This document shows positions 1 through 9,022 of a stretch of DNA of 49,902 nt, piece by piece; position 1 is the first letter of the stretch; each line of letters begins with the position of its first letter. Source of the stretch: Bacteroidales bacterium (GTDB lineage: Bacteria; Bacteroidota; Bacteroidia; Bacteroidales; Bacteroidaceae); assembly GCA_018064685.1 (NCBI GenBank), contig JAGHUS010000004.1:1-49902 (forward strand), read 5' to 3'. The notes below the pieces were generated by a model. The model was given only the letters and a program-made list of their open reading frames with translations, did no database searches and was not told the origin of the DNA. Position numbers and translations under genes: made by a program.

Positions 1-29
1 ATTGGACTTTTGCCTACGGGACAAAAGTA

Positions 30-104
30 GAGATTCTTCGCTTTGCTCAGAATGACAAATCCTCTTGCGTCATTATAAAAATCTTTTTGATCACCTACTT
101 ATAA
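30..104. repeat. 75-bp interspersed repeat, left copy
   Basis: This stretch is the exact reverse complement of 49800-49874 at the other end of the window. Just before it, ACTTTTG (6-12) and CAAAAGT (22-28) form a small hairpin. Related words (acttttgtc..gggcaaaa..tagag) recur near 9229-9256 and 24150-24178. It is non-coding and belongs to a dispersed repeat family; its function is unknown. Confidence 0.9.
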
Positions 105-111
105 CAATCAA

Positions 112-2598
112 ATGAAACGAATATCCACCATCAGCTTTATACTGCTTCTCCTAGTGCTGACCATGTCTTGCAGCAAGACGGAGCAAACGGAACCCAACGG
201 TGCCGAGAAGGAGGCACAGATGCTGTCCGACTCTTTGCGCAGCAACTCGAAGGCTTTGTCACGATGGATGAGGAGCTACGAACGCCAGAACGAGCCTAAG
301 GCTGCCCTCATCATGCGCCAGATGTATGGCAAGGCACTGCGTGACGAGAGTCTGTTTGAAGAAGCCATAGCGCAACACGACACCTGCATCAACATAGCCA
401 AGGAACTGAATGACACCATGCAGCAGATCATTGCCATGAACAACCAAGGCACGAACTTCCGACGCATGGGCGACCTGCAGAGCGCAGCCGACATGCACTA
501 CGCTGCACTGGAACTGAGCGATGCCATGAACGACCAGCAGTCGGAGATGGCGATAAAGAACGAGGTACGAGCACTGAACGGACTGGGCAACGTATTGCTG
601 TCGCTAAAGAATCTGGAGGCTGCCGAAGAGGTGTTTCGCCGTGCACTGGACGGCGAGACGAAGCTGGGAAGCGAAACGGGACAGGCCATCAACCTTGCCA
701 ACCTGGGCAGCATAAAGGAACAGACGGGACATCTCGATTCTGCCCATATATATTATAATAGGAGTATGGAGCTGAACCGCAAGGTCAACAATCCGGTGGG
801 CATTGCCCTGTGTTACCACTATCTGGGACATCTGGCCGAGAAAGAGGGTATGCCGGAAGAGGCGCTCCGCAACTTCCGTATGGCCTACGACACCAGCAAA
901 CCCACAGGCGACGTGTGGCACTGGCTGGAGGCTTGCAACGCACTGGCCGATGCATTGCTGAACAACAATCAACTGGACTCAGCCCGACAATACGTAGATT
1001 TATCGATGGAATCGGCACTTTCCATCCATTCGCAGGAACATCTGGCCGAGGCGTTTGCATTGCGTTCGAAGCTGGAGGAGAAGAGTGGAAACAGTAATGC
1101 TGCGCTGCGCGACTTGCACGAGAGCTTGATACTGAAGGACAGCATTGAGAGCGAGACAAACGAAAACCACATGACGAATCTGCGTGTGAACTACGAGTCG
1201 AACATGCGCATCAAGGAGGTTAGCAAAGCCGAGACAGAAGCACAATACGAGAAGACGACACGCGTGATACTGACGTGGAGCATCATCATCATATTCATAC
1301 TGGTAGTACTGACGCTGGTGATGCGTATACGCGCTGCCAGGACACGCAAGCGTGCAGCCATAGCTCTGCAGATGGCCAACGAAAACCTGCTGCGTGCCAA
1401 CCAGGAACGACAGACGTTCTACCGCAACATCACACATCAGTTGCGCACGCCTCTGACAGTTGTCATCGGCATGGTGAACCAGCTGCAGAACCACATCGCG
1501 CCAGACGATGATGAGGGACAGGAGGAACTGGCTGCCACACAGCGACAGAGTCGCGAACTGCTGGAACTGGTGAGCCGCATGATTAAGGTGTCGAAGGAGG
1601 GAACAAACCTGGAACTCTCGGACATCAATACCGCATATTCCACCAATTCACCGCAGAAAACGTCTAACAAGACTAGCATCGACCCAACTAACAAGGCTGA
1701 GAAGAAAGGGAACACAAACACAGTGGAGGGAGCTGAAGGTTTGCAGACAGCCGAGAATGTTAGCAAGACACTGATACACACATCCGCAAAACCCATGCAA
1801 GGACACGTCGGGAAGTCCTCTGTAACGAATGGAGCCAAAGTGCTCATTGCCGAGGACAACGAGGATGTGGCCACACTCATCCAGAACATATTCCAGAACA
1901 ACGGCTATATAACAACCATAGCGCACGACGGACAAGAGGCACTGGACTTCCTTGTTGCCAACGAACTGCCTGACATCGTCATCAGCGACATTGCCATGCC
2001 ACGCATGGACGGACTGGAACTCATACGACAGATACGTGCTGACGACACGATGAACCATCTGCCCATCGTGGTGGTTTCGGCCCGTGTCGAAGACAGCGAA
2101 CGACTGGAGGGACTGGATGCTGGTGCCGAGGTGTATCTGGCCAAACCCTTCATCGTAGACGAACTGCTGCTGCGTGCACAGAAACTGCTGGAACAACGTG
2201 CCGTGCTGCGCCGACGCTTCAGCAACCAGCAGGAGAGCGACTTGCTGATGCAGAATCTGGCAAACGAGGAGAAGACATTCTTCACATTACTGAACGACAT
2301 CATACAAGAGAATATAGCCGAACCCGAACTGACAAGCAACATGCTGGCCGACAAGCTTTGCATGAGCCGTTCGCAACTGAACAGGAAGGTGAAGAACCTG
2401 ACGGGCGACGATACCAGTCACTACATACGCAACCGCCGCCTGATGCACGCATGCCACCTACTGGCCACGACAAAAATGCCCATCGGACACATCGAGACAG
2501 AATGTGGATTTGACACTCCGGGCTACTTCTCGCGTACCTTCAAGAGCGTATACAACGCTACTCCGTCTGAATATCGCAAGAAGGCACAAAAGGCATAA
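112..2598 (+). CDS. TPR hybrid two-component regulator (HisKA-REC-AraC) lacking an HATPase domain
   Basis: This 828-residue membrane sensor-regulator begins with a lipoprotein-like signal peptide (LTMSC, Cys20). TPR-type helical repeats fill about residues 60-350, and a membrane helix lies near 384-407. A DHp helix carries the H-box HQLRTP, with the phospho-acceptor histidine at 442. A polar low-complexity linker (about 508-573) leads directly into a receiver domain (about 575-690) with acidic pocket ED, Asp626 in the SDIAMPRMDG context and Lys in LAKPF. An AraC HTH pair (about 715-825) ends the protein. The N, G1, F and G2 boxes of an HATPase_c domain are absent, although in related hybrid regulators that domain sits between DHp and receiver. 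The reading frame is open with no sign of a frameshift, so the protein cannot autophosphorylate in the usual way. It probably regulates transcription from the membrane; its targets are unknown. The small AraC gene at 2772 follows it. Confidence 0.9.
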   Translation: MKRISTISFILLLLVLTMSCSKTEQTEPNGAEKEAQMLSDSLRSNSKALSRWMRSYERQNEPKAALIMRQMYGKALRDESLFEEAIAQHDTCINIAKELNDTMQQIIAMNNQGTNFRRMGDLQSAADMHYAALELSDAMNDQQSEMAIKNEVRALNGLGNVLLSLKNLEAAEEVFRRALDGETKLGSETGQAINLANLGSIKEQTGHLDSAHIYYNRSMELNRKVNNPVGIALCYHYLGHLAEKEGMPEEALRNFRMAYDTSKPTGDVWHWLEACNALADALLNNNQLDSARQYVDLSMESALSIHSQEHLAEAFALRSKLEEKSGNSNAALRDLHESLILKDSIESETNENHMTNLRVNYESNMRIKEVSKAETEAQYEKTTRVILTWSIIIIFILVVLTLVMRIRAARTRKRAAIALQMANENLLRANQERQTFYRNITHQLRTPLTVVIGMVNQLQNHIAPDDDEGQEELAATQRQSRELLELVSRMIKVSKEGTNLELSDINTAYSTNSPQKTSNKTSIDPTNKAEKKGNTNTVEGAEGLQTAENVSKTLIHTSAKPMQGHVGKSSVTNGAKVLIAEDNEDVATLIQNIFQNNGYITTIAHDGQEALDFLVANELPDIVISDIAMPRMDGLELIRQIRADDTMNHLPIVVVSARVEDSERLEGLDAGAEVYLAKPFIVDELLLRAQKLLEQRAVLRRRFSNQQESDLLMQNLANEEKTFFTLLNDIIQENIAEPELTSNMLADKLCMSRSQLNRKVKNLTGDDTSHYIRNRRLMHACHLLATTKMPIGHIETECGFDTPGYFSRTFKSVYNATPSEYRKKAQKA

Positions 2599-2653
2599 AT
2601 ACATATATAAAAGGCCACCAAGACAAAGAAAGAAGACACATAAAGACCTCATT

Positions 2654-2709
2654 TTGCACTATTTGCGCAGAAAATACAAATATCTGCGCAAGTAGTGCAA
2701 GTTTTTTTT
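2654..2709 (+). terminator. Long hairpin plus T-run after the hybrid regulator gene
   Basis: Arms 2654-2671 and 2683-2700 are 18 nt long, inverted, with one mismatch (ttgcactatttgcgcaga against its near complement). The loop is 11 nt and the T-run starts at 2702. This fits a rho-independent terminator for the gene ending at 2598. The half-site TTTGCGCAGA could also serve as an operator for the downstream AraC gene. Confidence 0.6.
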
Positions 2710-2771
2710 ACGAATTATCCCGAACTTTGCAGCAGAAAAAGAAAAGTATTTGTAGTTATTACTTACCTGGT

Positions 2772-3119
2772 ATGCAACACTTCTCTGAAAAGACTGCCAT
2801 GCAGCGATATATGAAGATACTGGGAGCCAGTCAGCCATTCTTCCTAAATCCGAACTACAATCTGGAAGACTTGTGCAAAGACTTGCAGACGAACCGTGCC
2901 TATGCATCGCGTTTTGTCAACAAAGAACTGGGCACTTCACTACCACAGTTGCTGCGCTCACTTCGACTGGCTTATGCCGAACGACTGACGCACAACTTCC
3001 CAAACATGAGTATCACCGACATCGCACGCAGTTCAGGCTTCAATAACCTTACGTCCTACCGCAGAGCGTATGTAGAGAAGTATGGTTGCACGCCCAGCGA
3101 GGGGAAGAAGAACCAATAA
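2772..3119 (+). CDS. Small AraC-type HTH regulator
   Basis: This protein of about 115 residues consists almost entirely of an AraC/XylS DNA-binding domain. The first helix-turn-helix is around NLEDLCKDLQTNRAYASRFV. The second is around SITDIARSSGFNNLTSYRRA, ending in the family signature Y..KYGCTPSE. There is no ligand-binding or receiver domain, so it may be regulated only by abundance or by a partner. An in-frame TTG at 2727 would lengthen it, but that codon overlaps a promoter-like cgaactttgc, so ATG 2772 is preferred; ATG 2802 is also possible. It resembles the C-terminal HTH of the upstream hybrid regulator and of DNA-binding tails in Bacteroidetes hybrid sensors, which suggests it derives from one. 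Confidence 0.75.
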   Translation: MQHFSEKTAMQRYMKILGASQPFFLNPNYNLEDLCKDLQTNRAYASRFVNKELGTSLPQLLRSLRLAYAERLTHNFPNMSITDIARSSGFNNLTSYRRAYVEKYGCTPSEGKKNQ

Positions 3120-3120
3120 A

Positions 3121-3398
3121 AAGACCCTCCCCAAGAGCCTATTTAAAGGGGAGAGAAAAAAGACCCTCCCCCGCCCCCCTTAAAGGGGGGAGCAGAATGG
3201 GAAAGAGAGAACATTAACACTATTCACTATATATCAAGATGCGAGGTATCGGGCCATAAGCCTAATACCTCGCATTAACTTTATAAAATATGAAATCCAC
3301 CACCCCCTAAAGGTGAGAGAATCATAGCGCCAGCTTTATTATGAATTATGAATTATGAATTATGAATTATGAATTATGAATTGTGAATTATGAATTGA
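3121..3398. repeat. Intergenic GC-rich repeat, stem-loop and AATTATG tandem repeat
   Basis: From 3121 to about 3191 there are two copies of an 'agaccctcccc...aaagggg' palindromic module found many times in this window. Around 3340-3398 there is a run of the 7-mer ATTATGA. No gene is seen. The segment separates the AraC gene from the convergent end of mutS. Confidence 0.85.
3239..3275. other. Stem-loop between convergent genes
   Basis: ATGCGAGGTAT (3239-3249) is perfectly complementary to 3265-3275. An inner GGC/GCC pair and a 5-nt loop extend the stem. It lies between two converging genes and could end transcription from either side, but no strong T-run follows, so the role is uncertain. Confidence 0.5.
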
Positions 3399-3401
3399 TC
3401 T

Positions 3402-6017
3402 TCACCTTCCCTTCACAATCTTCTTGATGTCGTTGAGTTTGTTCAGTGCTTCGAGAGGCGTGAGGTTGTTGACATCGAGATTGATGATCTCATCGCGCAC
3501 CTGTGTCAGGATGGGATCGTCCAGTTGGAAGAAATTCATCTGCACACCATCCTGTTGCTGTGTCACAGAAATCTTTCCATCCACACCCTCTTTGTTGCGC
3601 GATGCCTCCAACTGCTCCAGAACCTTCTCGGCACGCTTCACGATGCTCATGGGCATACCGGCCAGCTTGGCCACATGTATACCAAAGCTATGCTCACTGC
3701 CACCCTGCACCAGCTTGCGCAGGAAGATAACCTTTCCGTCCACCTCCTTCACGCTCACATTATAGTTCTTGATGCGGCTGTATGTTTCCTCCATCTCGTT
3801 CAGTTCGTGATAGTGGGTGGCAAACAAGGTGCGGGCACGTCCCTTCTGGTTCTCGTGAATATACTCCACAATGCTCCATGCTATGGAGATGCCGTCGTAG
3901 GTGCTGGTGCCGCGTCCCAACTCGTCAAAGAGCACCAGACTGCGCTGCGAGATGTTGTTCAGGATGCTGGCTGCCTCGTTCATCTCCACCATGAAGGTAC
4001 TCTCGCCCATCGAGATGTTGTCGCTGGCTCCCACACGGGTGAAGATCTTATCCACGATGCCCACGCGCGCACTCTCGGCTGGCACAAAGCTGCCCACCTG
4101 TGCCATCAGCACGATGAGAGCCGTCTGGCGCAGCAAGGCACTCTTACCGGCCATGTTCGGACCCGTGATGATGACCACCTGCTGCTTCTCGGTGTCGAGA
4201 TACACATCGTTGGGCACATAACGCTCGCCCACAGGCATCTGCTGTTCGATGACGGGGTGGCGGCCCTGACGGATGTCCAGCACCTCGCTGTCGTCCACCA
4301 CCGGACGTATGTAGTTATGTTCGCTGGCTGCCGTGGCAAAGCTCAGCAGACAGTCAAGCTGCGCTATCAGCGTAGCGTTGGTCTGTATCTCGTGTGTGTG
4401 CAGTGCCAATGCCGCCACAAGCTGGTTGAAAAGCCGTGTCTCCAGTGCCACGATCTTTTCTTCTGCACCCAGAATCTTCTCTTCGTATTCCTTCAGTTCC
4501 TGCGTGATGTAACGCTCGGCCTGCGTCAGTGTCTGCTTTCTGATCCATTCGGGCGGAACCTGATCCTTGAACGTATTGCGCACCTCCAGATAGTATCCGA
4601 AGACATTGTTGTAGCCAATCTTCAGACTCGTTATGCCGGTGCGCTCCACCTCGCGCTGCTGAATCTGCAGCAGATAGTCCTTGCCCTGATAGGCAATGTG
4701 GCGCAGTTCGTCGAGTTCCTCGCTAACGCCGTCGGCAATGACACCGCCCTTGGCCACCATGAGTGGTGGATCGGGCTTCACCTCGCGAGCGATGCGGTCG
4801 CGAATCTCCTCGCAAAGATTGAGCTGACTACCCATGGTGCGCAGTGTCTCATCGTCGGCCTCCATCAAGGCTGCCTTGACAGGAGCGATAGCCTGCAGGG
4901 CGATGCGCAGCTGCTGCACGTCGCGCGGTGTGACACGTCCCGTGCTGACCTTGGCCGTGATGCGCTCCAGGTCGCCAATCTGCTGCAACTGTTCGTCGGC
5001 CAACTCGCGCAAATCGGGATGACGGAAGAAGCAGTCCACCACATCCTGCCGTTGCGTGATGGCACGCACATCCTTCAGGGGGAAGGTAATCCAGCGGCGC
5101 AGCAGTCGCGCTCCCATAGGTGTGGTGGTACGGTCGATGATGTCGAGCAGCGAGATGCCACCCTCGTTCATCGAGCCAAGAAGTTCCAGACTTCTCAGTG
5201 TGAACTTATCCAGACGCACGAAGCGCTCCTCCTCGATACGGTTGATGCTGGTGATATGTTTCAGCTGTGTGTGCTGCGTCATCTCCAGATACTGCAGGAT
5301 GGCACCCGCAGCCACAATGCCGCTCTTCAGGTGGTCTATGCCGAAGCCCTTCAGGTTCTTGACCTGGAAATGGCGTGTGAGCTTCTGCAAGGCAGTGGTC
5401 TCGGTGAAGCACCAGTCGTCGAGTTCGAAGGTGATATGGCGATTGCCGAAGCAACCCTCGAACTGATTCTTCTTGCCACGCTCGTACAGCACCTCCTTGG
5501 GCATGAAGTTACCCAGCAGTTTGTCTACGTATTCGGCCGTGCCCTGTGCCGTCATGAACTCGCCCGTACTGATGTCGAGCAGAGCAATGCCGCAGGCACC
5601 CTTGCCAAAGTGTATGGAGGCAAGGAAGTTATTCTCCTTGCAGTTCAGCACATTGTCGTTCATGGCCACACCCGGCGTCACCAGTTCGGTGATGCCACGC
5701 TTCACCAGTTTCTTGGTGGCTTTGGGGTCCTCCAGCTGGTCGCAGATGGCCACACGTCGTCCGGCACGAATCAGTCGGGGCAGATAGGTGTCGAGGGCAT
5801 GGTAGGGAAAACCTGCCATCTCGGTGTTGGTAAGGAACTCCTTGTTGTTGTTCCTTCGGGTGAGCGTAATGCCCAGTATCTGGGATGCCTCGACAGCATC
5901 CTGTCCGTATGTCTCATAGAAGTCGCCACAACGAAACAAGAGAACAGCATCAGGATGCTTCTCTTTCAGTTCGAAGAACTGTTTCATCATGGGCGTCAAG
6001 CCTTCTGTCTTTGCCAT
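3402..6017 (-). CDS. mutS: DNA mismatch repair protein MutS
   Basis: This 871-residue protein has the length and domain order of bacterial MutS1. The mismatch-binding motif F-Y-E (residues 33-35, in CGDFYETYG) is near the N-terminus, followed by connector, lever and clamp regions. The C-terminal ABC-type ATPase has Walker A GPNMAGKS (619-626) and Walker [13 protein letters not shown] (Asp698-Glu699). It recognises base mismatches and small loops and recruits MutL. The start at MAKTEG leaves the mismatch-binding domain intact. The upstream spacer (6018-6273) is a long tandem simple repeat with no recognisable -7 box, so the promoter is not evident. Nothing in the protein looks damaged. Confidence 0.98.
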   Translation of the reverse strand: MAKTEGLTPMMKQFFELKEKHPDAVLLFRCGDFYETYGQDAVEASQILGITLTRRNNNKEFLTNTEMAGFPYHALDTYLPRLIRAGRRVAICDQLEDPKATKKLVKRGITELVTPGVAMNDNVLNCKENNFLASIHFGKGACGIALLDISTGEFMTAQGTAEYVDKLLGNFMPKEVLYERGKKNQFEGCFGNRHITFELDDWCFTETTALQKLTRHFQVKNLKGFGIDHLKSGIVAAGAILQYLEMTQHTQLKHITSINRIEEERFVRLDKFTLRSLELLGSMNEGGISLLDIIDRTTTPMGARLLRRWITFPLKDVRAITQRQDVVDCFFRHPDLRELADEQLQQIGDLERITAKVSTGRVTPRDVQQLRIALQAIAPVKAALMEADDETLRTMGSQLNLCEEIRDRIAREVKPDPPLMVAKGGVIADGVSEELDELRHIAYQGKDYLLQIQQREVERTGITSLKIGYNNVFGYYLEVRNTFKDQVPPEWIRKQTLTQAERYITQELKEYEEKILGAEEKIVALETRLFNQLVAALALHTHEIQTNATLIAQLDCLLSFATAASEHNYIRPVVDDSEVLDIRQGRHPVIEQQMPVGERYVPNDVYLDTEKQQVVIITGPNMAGKSALLRQTALIVLMAQVGSFVPAESARVGIVDKIFTRVGASDNISMGESTFMVEMNEAASILNNISQRSLVLFDELGRGTSTYDGISIAWSIVEYIHENQKGRARTLFATHYHELNEMEETYSRIKNYNVSVKEVDGKVIFLRKLVQGGSEHSFGIHVAKLAGMPMSIVKRAEKVLEQLEASRNKEGVDGKISVTQQQDGVQMNFFQLDDPILTQVRDEIINLDVNNLTPLEALNKLNDIKKIVKGR

Positions 6018-6273
6018 ATTTTGAGGTTATGAGGTTGTGAGGTTTTAAGGTTATGAGGTTGGGAGGTTATGAGGTTGGGAGGTTATGAGGTTGGGAGGTT
6101 TTAAGGTTATGAGGTTATGAGGTTATGAGGTTATGAGGTTGGGAGGTTATGGGGTTTTGGGGTTTGGGGGGTTGGGGAGTTTGAGGTTTTAAGGTTGGGA
6201 GGTACGCCACTAGATATACCTAACATATCTATAACCCATAACCTATAACCCATAACCTATAACCTATAACCTT
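6018..6273. repeat. Tandem simple repeats upstream of mutS
   Basis: About 180 bp consist of degenerate copies of 'gaggttatgaggttggg', then about 40 bp of 'ataacctataaccc'. The strand asymmetry is strong (purine/T-rich on plus). No ORF or hairpin-terminator is seen. Slippage here could change the leader of mutS. Confidence 0.85.
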
Positions 6274-8103
6274 TTACAATTGCTGCATATCATTCAGTTT
6301 CTTGTAGTAGCCATTCTGCGCTATCAACGCCTCGTGCGTGCCGCGCTCCACGATGCGTCCTTCGTGCAGCACACATATCTCGTCGGCATTCTTGATGGTA
6401 GAGAGGCGATGGGCGATGGCCACGGTGGTGCGTGTCTTCATCAGGCGCTCCAAGGCTTCCTGTACGAGGCGCTCGCTCTCGGTGTCGAGCGCCGACGTAG
6501 CCTCGTCGAGGATGAGGATGGGCGGATTCTTGAGGATGGCACGAGCGATGCTGATGCGCTGGCGCTGACCACCCGACAGACGGCAGCCACGGTCGCCCAC
6601 CATGGTGTCGTAGCCGTCCTCCATCTGCAGGATGAAGTCGTGCGCATTGGCTATCTTGGCCGCAGCGATGATGTCCTCGTCGCTGGCATCGGTGACACCG
6701 AATGCTATGTTGTTGCGAATGGTATCGTTGAAGAGGATGGCCTCCTGGTTGACATTACCGATAAGGTTGCGCAGCGAGCGGATGCTGAGCTGGCGTATGT
6801 CGGTGCCGTCGATGCTGATGCTGCCCTCCTGGATGTCGTGATAGCGGGGAATGAGGTCTACCAGCGTACTCTTGCCACTACCGCTCTGTCCCACCAAAGC
6901 GATGGTGCGACCCTTGGCAATGCTGAGGTTGATATCGTGCAGCACAAGGCGGTCCTCGTTATAGGCGAACGATACGTCCTTGAACTCGATGCTGTGCTCG
7001 AGCGACTTGACATCCTTCGGTTCGCCTGCCTCCTTGATGGGGTTCTCGGCATCCAGAATCTTGTCGATACGCTCCAACGACGCCATACCTTTCTGTATGG
7101 CATAACCCGCACGCGACAAGTCCTTCAGGGGCTGCAGCGTGGTGTAGAGGATGACGAGATAATAGATGAAGATGCTGGCATCGATGGGCGAATGACCCGA
7201 GAAGATGAGCGTACCACCAAACCACAGTACGATGACAATCATCACCGTGCCCAGGAACTCGCTGACGGGATGAGCGGCACTCTGGCGCACTGCCACACGG
7301 GTGGAGGCACGGCGGAACTCGTTGTTGACAGCCTCGAAGCGCTTCACCATCATCTTCTCGGCAATGAAGGCCTTGATGATGCGCAGTCCGCCCAGCGTCT
7401 CCTCTATCTGACTCAGTCCCTCGCTCCACTTCGACTGTGCATAGAGCGAGTTTTTCTTCAGCGACTTACCAATACGGCCTATTCCGAAGGCCAGGATGGG
7501 AACGACAATCAGCGTGAACAGCGTGAGCTGCCAAGAGATGTAGAAGAGGGTGGCCATGTACACCACGATGAAGATGGGGTTCTTGATGACCATATCCAGA
7601 CTACTGGTGATGCTGCCATCCACCTCGTTGACGTCGGTCGACACACGTGCCAGCACATCACCCTTGCGCTCCTCGCTGAAGAACGAGAGCGGAAGGCTCA
7701 CTATCTTGCGGTACATCTTGGCACGTATGTCGCGCACGATACCTGTGCGGATGGGCATCAGGGTAGCAGAGCCGAGGAAGTAGCAACCGGTCTTGAGCAG
7801 GGTCATCAAAGCCAGGACGAGTCCTAAGAGCAGCATCGTACTGGCAGGACCGAACTCATCGATAAGCTGCTGCGAATAGAAGTTGAGGTTGTTGGTAGCC
7901 ACATCGCTGAAGCTGGCACTACCCCACTCCATAAGTTCGTAATGTTCACGGTTCACTTGGAACAGGATGTTGAGGATAGGCAACAGCAAGGAGAAAGAGA
8001 ATACATTGAAGAAAGCCGTCAGGATGTTGAATCCGAACGTGGCTACAATGTACTTCTTGTATGGGGAGAAGTAAGGCCCCATCTTCTTCCAGAACTCTTT
8101 CAT
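6274..8103 (-). CDS. ABC exporter, MsbA/LmrA-like (ABC-B half-transporter)
   Basis: This 609-residue half-transporter has an N-terminal membrane domain (about residues 15-330, six hydrophobic segments; coupling-helix-like LRIIKAF near 230-240) fused to a nucleotide-binding domain. In the ATPase, Walker A is GQSGSGKST (405-413), the signature LSGGQ is at 509-513, Walker B ends in DE (533-534), and the H-loop lies in VAIAHRLSTI. Such proteins work as homodimers and flip lipids, lipid A core or drugs across the inner membrane. In Bacteroidetes, stand-alone copies of this length are usually annotated as MsbA-like. The substrate cannot be read from sequence, so no symbol is given. It lies on the same strand as mutS but is separated from it by about 250 bp of repeats. 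Confidence 0.95.
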   Translation of the reverse strand: MKEFWKKMGPYFSPYKKYIVATFGFNILTAFFNVFSFSLLLPILNILFQVNREHYELMEWGSASFSDVATNNLNFYSQQLIDEFGPASTMLLLGLVLALMTLLKTGCYFLGSATLMPIRTGIVRDIRAKMYRKIVSLPLSFFSEERKGDVLARVSTDVNEVDGSITSSLDMVIKNPIFIVVYMATLFYISWQLTLFTLIVVPILAFGIGRIGKSLKKNSLYAQSKWSEGLSQIEETLGGLRIIKAFIAEKMMVKRFEAVNNEFRRASTRVAVRQSAAHPVSEFLGTVMIVIVLWFGGTLIFSGHSPIDASIFIYYLVILYTTLQPLKDLSRAGYAIQKGMASLERIDKILDAENPIKEAGEPKDVKSLEHSIEFKDVSFAYNEDRLVLHDINLSIAKGRTIALVGQSGSGKSTLVDLIPRYHDIQEGSISIDGTDIRQLSIRSLRNLIGNVNQEAILFNDTIRNNIAFGVTDASDEDIIAAAKIANAHDFILQMEDGYDTMVGDRGCRLSGGQRQRISIARAILKNPPILILDEATSALDTESERLVQEALERLMKTRTTVAIAHRLSTIKNADEICVLHEGRIVERGTHEALIAQNGYYKKLNDMQQL

Positions 8104-8106
8104 TAT

Positions 8107-8320
8107 TTGAGGTTATGAGGTTTTATGCGGTTTTACGGTTTTATGCGGTTAGGCGGTTTATCGGTTTTACGGTTTTTAGGAGGAATGATTAGACGACTAA
8201 ACGACTAAACGATTAAACGGTTAAACGACTAAACGATTAAACGATTAAACGGTTATAGGTTACGTCATCGCGCAGCCCTCTCCCCCTCGGGGGGAGATGC
8301 CGTAGGCAGAAGGGGGGCGG
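8107..8320. repeat. Simple repeats (ggttttatgcggtt; aaacgactaaacgatt) and GC-rich module
   Basis: Degenerate 'cggttttacggttttatg' units are followed by 'acgactaaacgattaaacgg' units (to about 8255), then a copy of the 'atcgcgcagccctctccccctcgggg' module. The 'aaacgactaaac' repeat recurs at 32225-32318. There is no gene. Confidence 0.8.
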
Positions 8321-8329
8321 AACCAGTTC

Positions 8330-9022
8330 CTACTTTCTCCCAAAGTCTGCCGGTATCTCTCCCCATTCTTCAGTGTTCCACTTCAGTATAGGCACGCGGA
8401 AGGTATTCTCCCGCAGCCACTTCTCGGCACGCTTCACCAGGTCCAGCACCTCTGCGGTGTCGGGGTTCAGTGCCAGCGTGGTCTTCGCCTTCTTATTCCT
8501 TACCCACGCCTGTCCGCTCACGCTGTCGCTATAGATAGGCATCGACAGCCCCTTCTTCTGCATCAGTGCCATACCATGCACGATGGCCAGGAACTCAGCG
8601 ATGTTATTGGTGCCCAGCATAGGTCCCACCCGAAACACCTCCTTGCCCGAAGGCATGTGCACACCCCGGTACTCCATAGGCCCAGGATTGCCCGAGCAAG
8701 CGCCGTCGACGCAGAGACTCTCCCCCCGCCCTCCCTGGAGGGAGGGAGCTGCATTACTGCTTGAGGCAGGACAAGAAGGTTTATCCATCTTGTTCACTGG
8801 AGAAGTATTGTCCGTAGAGACAGTAGGCATATTCTTTTTTTCTTCCATAATTATATTAACAACGTGTTGAGGATTTTCCAAGACCTCTTCGTTAGTAAAG
8901 CGAATGACTTTATAACCATGCCTTTTGAGCCAAGCAGACCGGAGTTCATCATTTTCTATTTGCGATTCCTCTGCATGATAGCCACCGTCAACCTCTATTA
9001 CCAGTTTTTCTTTAAGGAACAA
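8330..9022 (-). CDS. RNase H domain fused to the C-terminal half of a DUF559 nuclease-fold domain
   Basis: This 230-residue frame joins two domains. Residues 1-63 are the C-terminal half of a DUF559 (PD-(D/E)XK, Vsr-like) domain, with LVIEVDGGYHAE and the usual GYKVIRFTNEEVL end. Residues 103-230 are an RNase H domain: Asp106 (LCVDGACSGNPGP), Glu143 (NNIAEFLAIVHG), Asp166 (PIYSDS) and Asp226 in the family-typical tail GEIPADFGRK. Related Bacteroidetes RNase H proteins normally carry an N-terminal viroplasmin/hybrid-binding domain; here it is missing and DUF559 takes its place. The linker residues SSSNAAPSLQGGRGES are encoded by a GC-rich interspersed repeat (8716-8766). The N-terminal part of DUF559 lies in another frame upstream (8998-9297), so the start shown is not a natural one. 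The RNase H part has all its catalytic residues and may still be made. Confidence 0.8.
   Translation of the reverse strand: MFLKEKLVIEVDGGYHAEESQIENDELRSAWLKRHGYKVIRFTNEEVLENPQHVVNIIMEEKKNMPTVSTDNTSPVNKMDKPSCPASSSNAAPSLQGGRGESLCVDGACSGNPGPMEYRGVHMPSGKEVFRVGPMLGTNNIAEFLAIVHGMALMQKKGLSMPIYSDSVSGQAWVRNKKAKTTLALNPDTAEVLDLVKRAEKWLRENTFRVPILKWNTEEWGEIPADFGRK
8716..8766 (-). repeat. GC-rich interspersed repeat translated as an interdomain linker
   Basis: The copy runs gactctccccccgccctc ... ggagggagggagctgcat ... ttgagg and is read in frame on the minus strand as SSSNAA..GGRGES. It shares both ends with the copy at 9183-9275, in the same orientation and frame. Confidence 0.85.

Noticed and set aside
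2727..2771. TTG start for the small AraC gene
   Set aside because: The codon overlaps a promoter-like cgaactttgc; ATG 2772 is more natural.
3340..3398. AATTATGA tandem array considered as CRISPR
   Set aside because: The unit is 7 bp with no spacers.
3525..6032. Long open frame (835 codons) opposite mutS
   Set aside because: It is a mirror of the mutS coding strand: composition is His/Gln/Leu-rich with no domain, while mutS is complete on the other strand.
6280..7827. Open frame of 515 codons opposite the ABC exporter
   Set aside because: It is a shadow of the exporter gene with no domain or start signal of its own.
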